In this document: piece after piece, positions 7,228 through 9,836 of the stretch | Position numbering within the stretch: position 1 is the stretch's first letter | Layout: every line of letters begins with the position of its first letter | Origin: Candidatus Peregrinibacteria bacterium | GTDB taxonomy: Bacteria > Patescibacteriota > Gracilibacteria > UBA1369 | Length of the DNA: 9,836 nucleotides | Assembly: GCA_014729615.1 (NCBI GenBank) | Contig: WJJQ01000119.1 | Span: 1-9,836, forward strand | Reading direction: 5' to 3' | Made by a program: the position numbers and the translations under genes | Notes under the pieces: generated by a model | Told to the model about the DNA's origin: nothing | The model's database searches: none | What the model saw: only the letters and a program-made list of their open reading frames with translations

Positions 7228-7264
7228 GACCCCGCATTGCTTGTCGATGCGGGGTCTTTCTTTT
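7228..7264 (+). terminator. Rho-independent terminator of the GC-rich gene
   Basis: A perfect 10-bp stem GACCCCGCAT (7228-7237) / ATGCGGGGTC (7247-7256) with a 9-nt loop is followed directly by TTTCTTTT. It starts about 20 bases after the stop codon. Confidence 0.93.
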
Positions 7265-7268
7265 ATAT

Positions 7269-7306
7269 ACCCCCTTCTCAGGGGGGGTTGACTTTTTATT
7301 TTTTTG
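7269..7306 (+). terminator. Second, weaker terminator-like hairpin upstream of the protease promoter
   Basis: ACCCCC (7269-7274) can pair with GGGGGT (7283-7288), or CCCCCT with AGGGGG. T-rich sequence follows from 7293. Its 3' arm touches the -35 TTGACT (7288-7293), so it may insulate the downstream promoter from read-through, or simply be the remnant of an older terminator. Confidence 0.45.
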
Positions 7307-7315
7307 TGCTATTAT
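7288..7315 (+). promoter_or_regulatory. Promoter of the metalloprotease gene
   Basis: TTGACT (7288-7293), a 16-base spacer, then TATTAT (7310-7315) preceded by extended TGc (7307-7309). Transcription would start near 7322, leaving a leader of about 75 bases. The leader is A-rich and ends with a TAATTGC/GCAATTA inverted repeat (7366-7372 and 7384-7390) just before the start region. Confidence 0.75.
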
Positions 7316-7365
7316 TTTTAGCCTTTGAAAATTTAACCTCCAAAACAAAACTCAAAAACAAAAGG

Positions 7366-7390
7366 TAATTGCAAATATCAGTAGCAATTA
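7366..7390 (+). repeat. 7-bp inverted repeat in the protease leader
   Basis: TAATTGC (7366-7372) and GCAATTA (7384-7390) are perfect complements separated by 11 bases. The repeat ends directly before AGAG, the likely weak Shine-Dalgarno of the ATG at 7398. It could fold in the mRNA or bind a dimeric protein as DNA; AT-rich arms make the RNA stem weak. Confidence 0.35.
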
Positions 7391-7397
7391 AGAGTCC

Positions 7398-8264
7398 ATG
7401 AAAAGACCAGTTACCTTATATAATTTCGGAGTTTTGGCACTACTGCTTACGTGGGCATCGGGCTTAAATTTAAACACAAATTTTACACCTGACCATGCTT
7501 ACGAGGAAAATAGTATTGCAAAAAATGTAACAGTTGAATATAATCAGAGGCCCAAGAGTGATAATTCAAATGAAATAAATTTTACGGAAATGGGAATCAC
7601 TCTACACCCCGGTAGCGATTACAAACCAAACAGTAACGGTACCACTCGATCTTTGAATCATTGTAAATCACTAGTATACAGAACTTTAAAAAGTTTACCT
7701 GATCAACACGTAAAGCCGCTAAAAAATCTGACATTATATTTTTCAGATGAAGGCAGGCGCGGTCTGGGAGGCAAAGATACTATCATACTTCGTTGTCAAA
7801 ATGTGACTGACGAAGAATTGGTGGGGGTTCTGGTACATGAAATGGGTCATGTTGTTGATACCGGATTAATCAACGGAACAAAATCCTCCGGCGAAAGCAA
7901 CTTTCTAGACGGCAAAACACCGGTTTATAGTAATGATGATAGTCTTGATTACTACACTATTAGCTGGACTAATGAAGAAACGCTTAAAGAAAAAGCAGAA
8001 CAAGATTTTGTATCATTATATGGCATGACAGACCCATTTGAAGATTTCGCGGAAAGTTACGCATTTTATATTTTACATGGTGAAGAATTTAGAGAGCTGG
8101 CAAAATATAACGATGCATTAGCAGAAAAATATGAGTATATAAAAGAAACGGTTTTCCAGGGAAAAGAGTATGGAGATGAGCTTGAAAAGAAGGTGGACGT
8201 CTTAAGCAGAAATTACGACGTGACGGTTCTACCTTATGACTTAGGGAAGTTCCTGATTATTTAA
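7398..8264 (+). CDS. Exported HExxH zinc metalloprotease
   Basis: 288 residues. The N-terminus is a signal sequence or anchor (MKRPVTLYNF, then GVLALLLTWASG, residues 11-22), so the enzyme should act outside the cytoplasmic membrane. The zinc motif is HEMGH at 147-151, inside VGVLVHEMGHVVDTG. His147 and His151 would bind zinc and Glu148 would be the catalytic base. A downstream DPFEDFAESYAFY block (212-224) supplies Glu215 or Glu219 as a third ligand, matching the gluzincin arrangement in which a helix with E-x-F-A-E follows. Cys89 and Cys133 could form a disulfide. The C-terminal ~60 residues are charged helix and a short strand. The 'EDFAESYA' pattern recalls anthrax lethal-factor-like and related peptidases, but the exact family and substrate are unknown. 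It is AT-rich like the surrounding genome and monocistronic, with its own promoter. Confidence 0.9.
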   Translation: MKRPVTLYNFGVLALLLTWASGLNLNTNFTPDHAYEENSIAKNVTVEYNQRPKSDNSNEINFTEMGITLHPGSDYKPNSNGTTRSLNHCKSLVYRTLKSLPDQHVKPLKNLTLYFSDEGRRGLGGKDTIILRCQNVTDEELVGVLVHEMGHVVDTGLINGTKSSGESNFLDGKTPVYSNDDSLDYYTISWTNEETLKEKAEQDFVSLYGMTDPFEDFAESYAFYILHGEEFRELAKYNDALAEKYEYIKETVFQGKEYGDELEKKVDVLSRNYDVTVLPYDLGKFLII

Positions 8265-8296
8265 TAATAAGAGGGATTAGGGATATTAACTTTAGG

Positions 8297-8325
8297 GTAT
8301 TAAGGCTTTTCTAGGGCGTTGATAC
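8297..8325 (+). other. Small hairpin after the protease gene
   Basis: GTATTAA (about 8298-8304) can pair with TTGATAC (about 8318-8324), with one G-T pair, and a possible GC/GC extension inside. Upstream, TTAGGGATATTAAC and TTTAGGGTATTAAG (about 8277-8302) form an imperfect direct repeat. No function is assignable. Confidence 0.35.
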
Positions 8326-8332
8326 ACCTAAG

Positions 8333-8386
8333 AACCAACGGTACTCCTGCCAAGTTTGCAGGGGTGCTTTGGTTATATGGCTTTTT
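8333..8386 (+). terminator. 16-bp stem-loop, possible terminator of the protease gene
   Basis: AACCAA (8333-8338) pairs with TTGGTT (8369-8374). GTACTCCTGC (8341-8350) pairs with GCAGGGGTGC (8358-8367), with two G-U pairs and a 7-nt loop. A T5 run comes only at 8382-8386, eight bases beyond the stem, so termination would be inefficient. It could also be part of a small structured RNA. Confidence 0.5.
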
Positions 8387-8417
8387 ACAGCAGGCATACT
8401 AAAATCATTTTTTTTTG

Positions 8418-8445
8418 TTGCGAAAAAAAGGTCTATCTATATAAT
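8418..8445 (+). promoter_or_regulatory. Promoter of tRNA-His
   Basis: TTGCGA (8418-8423), a 16-base spacer, then a perfect TATAAT (8440-8445). The predicted start near 8452 is about ten bases before the tRNA, leaving a very short 5' leader for RNase P to remove. Confidence 0.7.
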
Positions 8446-8461
8446 GAACAGGCTTTAATAT

Positions 8462-8539
8462 GGTGGTCTTAGCTCAGTAGGTTAGAGCGTCGGGTTGTGG
8501 TCCCGAAGGTCATGGGTTCGAGACCCATAGACCACCCCA
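8462..8539 (+). tRNA. tRNA-His (anticodon GTG)
   Basis: A full cloverleaf is seen. The acceptor GTGGTCT (8463-8469) pairs with AGACCAC (8529-8535). The D-stem is GCTC/GAGC and the anticodon stem is TCGGG/CCCGA around the loop TTGTGGT, with GTG at 8497-8499. The T-arm is ATGGG-TTCGAGA-CCCAT. The extra G at position -1 (8462) facing discriminator C73 (8536) is the histidyl-tRNA identity element, which confirms the anticodon reading. CCA is encoded (8537-8539). It ends two bases from the stop codon of the convergent gene. Confidence 0.98.
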
Positions 8540-8540
8540 T

Positions 8541-9074
8541 TTATTCTATGCTTCGTAACTCTTGAATCAAATCCATTTGTTTTTTGCGGGTGCGAGCGAG
8601 TCTTAAGCGGGATCGTACACTGTTTGCAATGTTTTTTATCTGATCGTTACTACTTTCATTTAATCTTCGGCATTCCATATCTACATAGCCATCCAAATTT
8701 CCAAAATATTCAGTTCTGAAAATGAATAAATGCTTGTCAGAAGAAAAAAACACAGTATCTTCCTTTCGGCTTATTTGCACATCAATTTTTTCCATTTCTT
8801 CACATTCAAGATTAAGCCACGGGTCATCATTTCCGGACCCTATTCTAACTACCACGTCATCGGGTTTCGGCTTATAACTGTGAGCACCTCCCTTTATCCA
8901 AGCCGCCTTATTTTCAAGTAGATTAAAAAGATTCTGTTGCTCTACTAAAGGCAGCCATTCATGATATTTAACGGGTTCTTTTATAAAACCAATTGCCAAT
9001 TCTCTGATGTATTTTTCAATTTTATTGTATTGGGAGCCGGCTGTCTCTTCGGGGGGCTTTTCTAATGCAAACAT
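8541..9074 (-). CDS. Uncharacterised 177-aa protein
   Basis: I do not recognise a family. 177 residues, soluble-looking, with no signal peptide or membrane helix. The N-terminal half is helical and Trp/Leu-containing (YHEWLPLVEQQNLFNLLENK at about 37-56). The middle is strand-rich and acidic (DDVVVRIGSGNDDPWLNLE, about 72-90). The C-terminal ~35 residues are strongly basic (NSVRSRLRLARTRKKQ, about 151-166). A mixed strand/helix fold with a basic tail could bind nucleic acid or an acidic partner, but this is only inference. It starts one base after the stop of the 228-aa gene upstream, so the two share an operon. No Shine-Dalgarno is visible, which fits coupled translation. Its stop nearly abuts tRNA-His on the opposite strand, with no terminator between them. 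Confidence 0.85.
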   Translation of the reverse strand: MFALEKPPEETAGSQYNKIEKYIRELAIGFIKEPVKYHEWLPLVEQQNLFNLLENKAAWIKGGAHSYKPKPDDVVVRIGSGNDDPWLNLECEEMEKIDVQISRKEDTVFFSSDKHLFIFRTEYFGNLDGYVDMECRRLNESSNDQIKNIANSVRSRLRLARTRKKQMDLIQELRSIE

Positions 9075-9075
9075 T

Positions 9076-9762
9076 TTATTGTGGTGGATTTAAGGCGTTA
9101 CCTCCGCCAAGTTCTTTCTGGTTATCGAGGTAATTTTCAGTCTGCTGGATTATATCCATTAAAACAAATTTGGCAAATGATTTTATTTTGTCATATTCAT
9201 ATTCGACGCTTTGATCTTCCATAAAGTCTCTAAGGCAAAACGCGGCCAGCTGAACCGCGCTGTGATGCAACTCCCCTTTTTCATCTTTAATGGTTTTTAA
9301 AAGTTTAACCGCATTATCGAAAGACTTATTCTTAATAGCTTCAGTCCATTTAATAATGGCGATTTTTATTTTTAAAGGCATGACGTTTTGCCCTACGTAC
9401 AGTTCGGGTAAATCTTCATTTTCAGTATTGATAACACCAGCGCCCAACAAATGAAGCCCCGTTTCCACCTGCATCTCCAGGTTTGAAATAAGCAAAACAG
9501 AAACAATAAAACCTGACGGCACATTCAGCTCCAAAAGACGAGAAACCAACTGAATGATTTCGTCTTTCTGGCCACTTTGTAAAAACTTCATTAAAATGCG
9601 TACCAATTCGTCTTCCGATTTTTTTTGCCTTTTTTCCTGTTTTTGCAATGCGGCAATCTGAGCCGAGGCGGCCGCCATCCTTTGCTTAAAACGTTCAAAA
9701 GAGGCAGGATCATACGCTTCCTGCCCTTCACTCACACTACCAAATGACTCAAAGTCACTCAT
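9076..9762 (-). CDS. Uncharacterised 228-aa helical protein
   Basis: I do not recognise a family. The N-terminus (about 1-20) is acidic and disordered. Residues 21-50 are a Gln/Ala/Lys coiled-coil-like helix (RMAAASAQIAALQKQEKRQK). From about 50 to 215 an all-helical domain follows (DELVRILMKFLQSGQKDEII, then LVSRLLELNVPSGFIVSVLL), and the Pro/Gly/Asn-rich tail ends GGGNALNPPQ. The hydrophobic patch at about 84-93 is too short to call a membrane helix. No catalytic motif is seen. Its ATG overlaps the stop of the upstream partial frame by one base (TAATG), and it is followed after one base by the 177-aa gene, so it is the middle member of a tightly packed operon. A scaffold or adaptor role is conceivable but unsupported. 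Confidence 0.85.
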   Translation of the reverse strand: MSDFESFGSVSEGQEAYDPASFERFKQRMAAASAQIAALQKQEKRQKKSEDELVRILMKFLQSGQKDEIIQLVSRLLELNVPSGFIVSVLLISNLEMQVETGLHLLGAGVINTENEDLPELYVGQNVMPLKIKIAIIKWTEAIKNKSFDNAVKLLKTIKDEKGELHHSAVQLAAFCLRDFMEDQSVEYEYDKIKSFAKFVLMDIIQQTENYLDNQKELGGGNALNPPQ

Positions 9763-9836
9763 TAAACAACGCTAACGATAGTATCTCTAAAGGTTCTGCC
9801 GTCAAATTTTTTAAGTCTTTTAACGGAATAAGTTAC
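9762..9836 (-). CDS. C-terminal tail of an upstream gene (cut by right edge)
   Basis: An open frame enters from the right edge and encodes 24 residues (VTYSVKRLKKFDGRTFRDTI, then VSVV). It stops in TAA, which shares a base with the next gene's ATG (TAATG). That overlap, typical of coupled operon genes, is the main reason to call it; too little is visible to name a product. Confidence 0.55.
   Translation of the reverse strand, partial: VTYSVKRLKKFDGRTFRDTIVSVV

Noticed and set aside
7219..7256. REP-type element of a RAYT transposase system
   Set aside because: The GGGGTCAGACTCC-like string on the minus strand recalls such repeats, but only one copy exists here and the hairpin is fully explained as a terminator.
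7088..7291. 67-codon frame across the GC-rich gene end and terminator
   Set aside because: It runs through the perfect terminator hairpin and overlaps a better-supported gene in another frame.
1..9836. CRISPR array, insertion sequence, prophage or toxin-antitoxin pair
   Set aside because: No regularly spaced repeats, transposase or integrase motifs, phage structural genes or recognisable toxin-antitoxin pairing were found on either strand.

Overview
The window looks like a stretch of an AT-rich bacterial chromosome, probably from the candidate phyla radiation (Patescibacteria). I infer this from several things. Conserved genes (trigger factor, tRNA-His) sit among very large and small proteins that I cannot place in any well-studied family. 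The 109-aa protein resembles the DUF5663 type seen in that group. Genes are packed with 1-4 base overlaps, Shine-Dalgarno motifs are weak, and extended -10 promoters are recurrent. No species can be named from the sequence alone.

Layout. Bases 1-586 (minus) hold the N-terminal 195 residues of trigger factor, which runs off the left edge. A short divergent promoter region with a 12-bp palindrome separates it from a plus-strand block of three uncharacterised genes (691-6272). These are a ~947-aa coiled-coil-like protein, a 109-aa protein starting inside its stop codon, and a ~780-aa protein with a likely membrane hairpin, which has its own strong promoter.

Bases 6273-7260 are the accessory part. 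They contain a 43-nt near-perfect hairpin, a promoter, a ~60-nt long-stem leader structure, and then an abruptly GC-rich gene (about 62% GC in two 60-base rows I counted, against about 35-43% in flanking rows). That gene encodes a lipobox-bearing multi-pass membrane protein and ends in a textbook terminator. The next gene (7398-8264) encodes an exported HExxH metalloprotease. Its promoter and first transcribed bases resemble those of the GC-rich gene, which suggests the GC-rich unit arrived beside a duplicated promoter.

Bases 8265-8461 hold two further hairpins and the promoter of tRNA-His(GTG) at 8462-8539. The tRNA nearly touches the stop codon of a convergent minus-strand operon (8541 to the right edge) of two uncharacterised proteins and the tail of a third.

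How the genes cooperate is mostly unknown. The three-gene block and the right-hand operon look like native, co-translated sets. The GC-rich membrane protein and the protease are single-gene transcription units facing the cell envelope. Nothing here is a recognisable defence system, CRISPR array or transposase. The strongest candidate for something undescribed is the GC-rich gene together with its structured leader (about 6416-7260).
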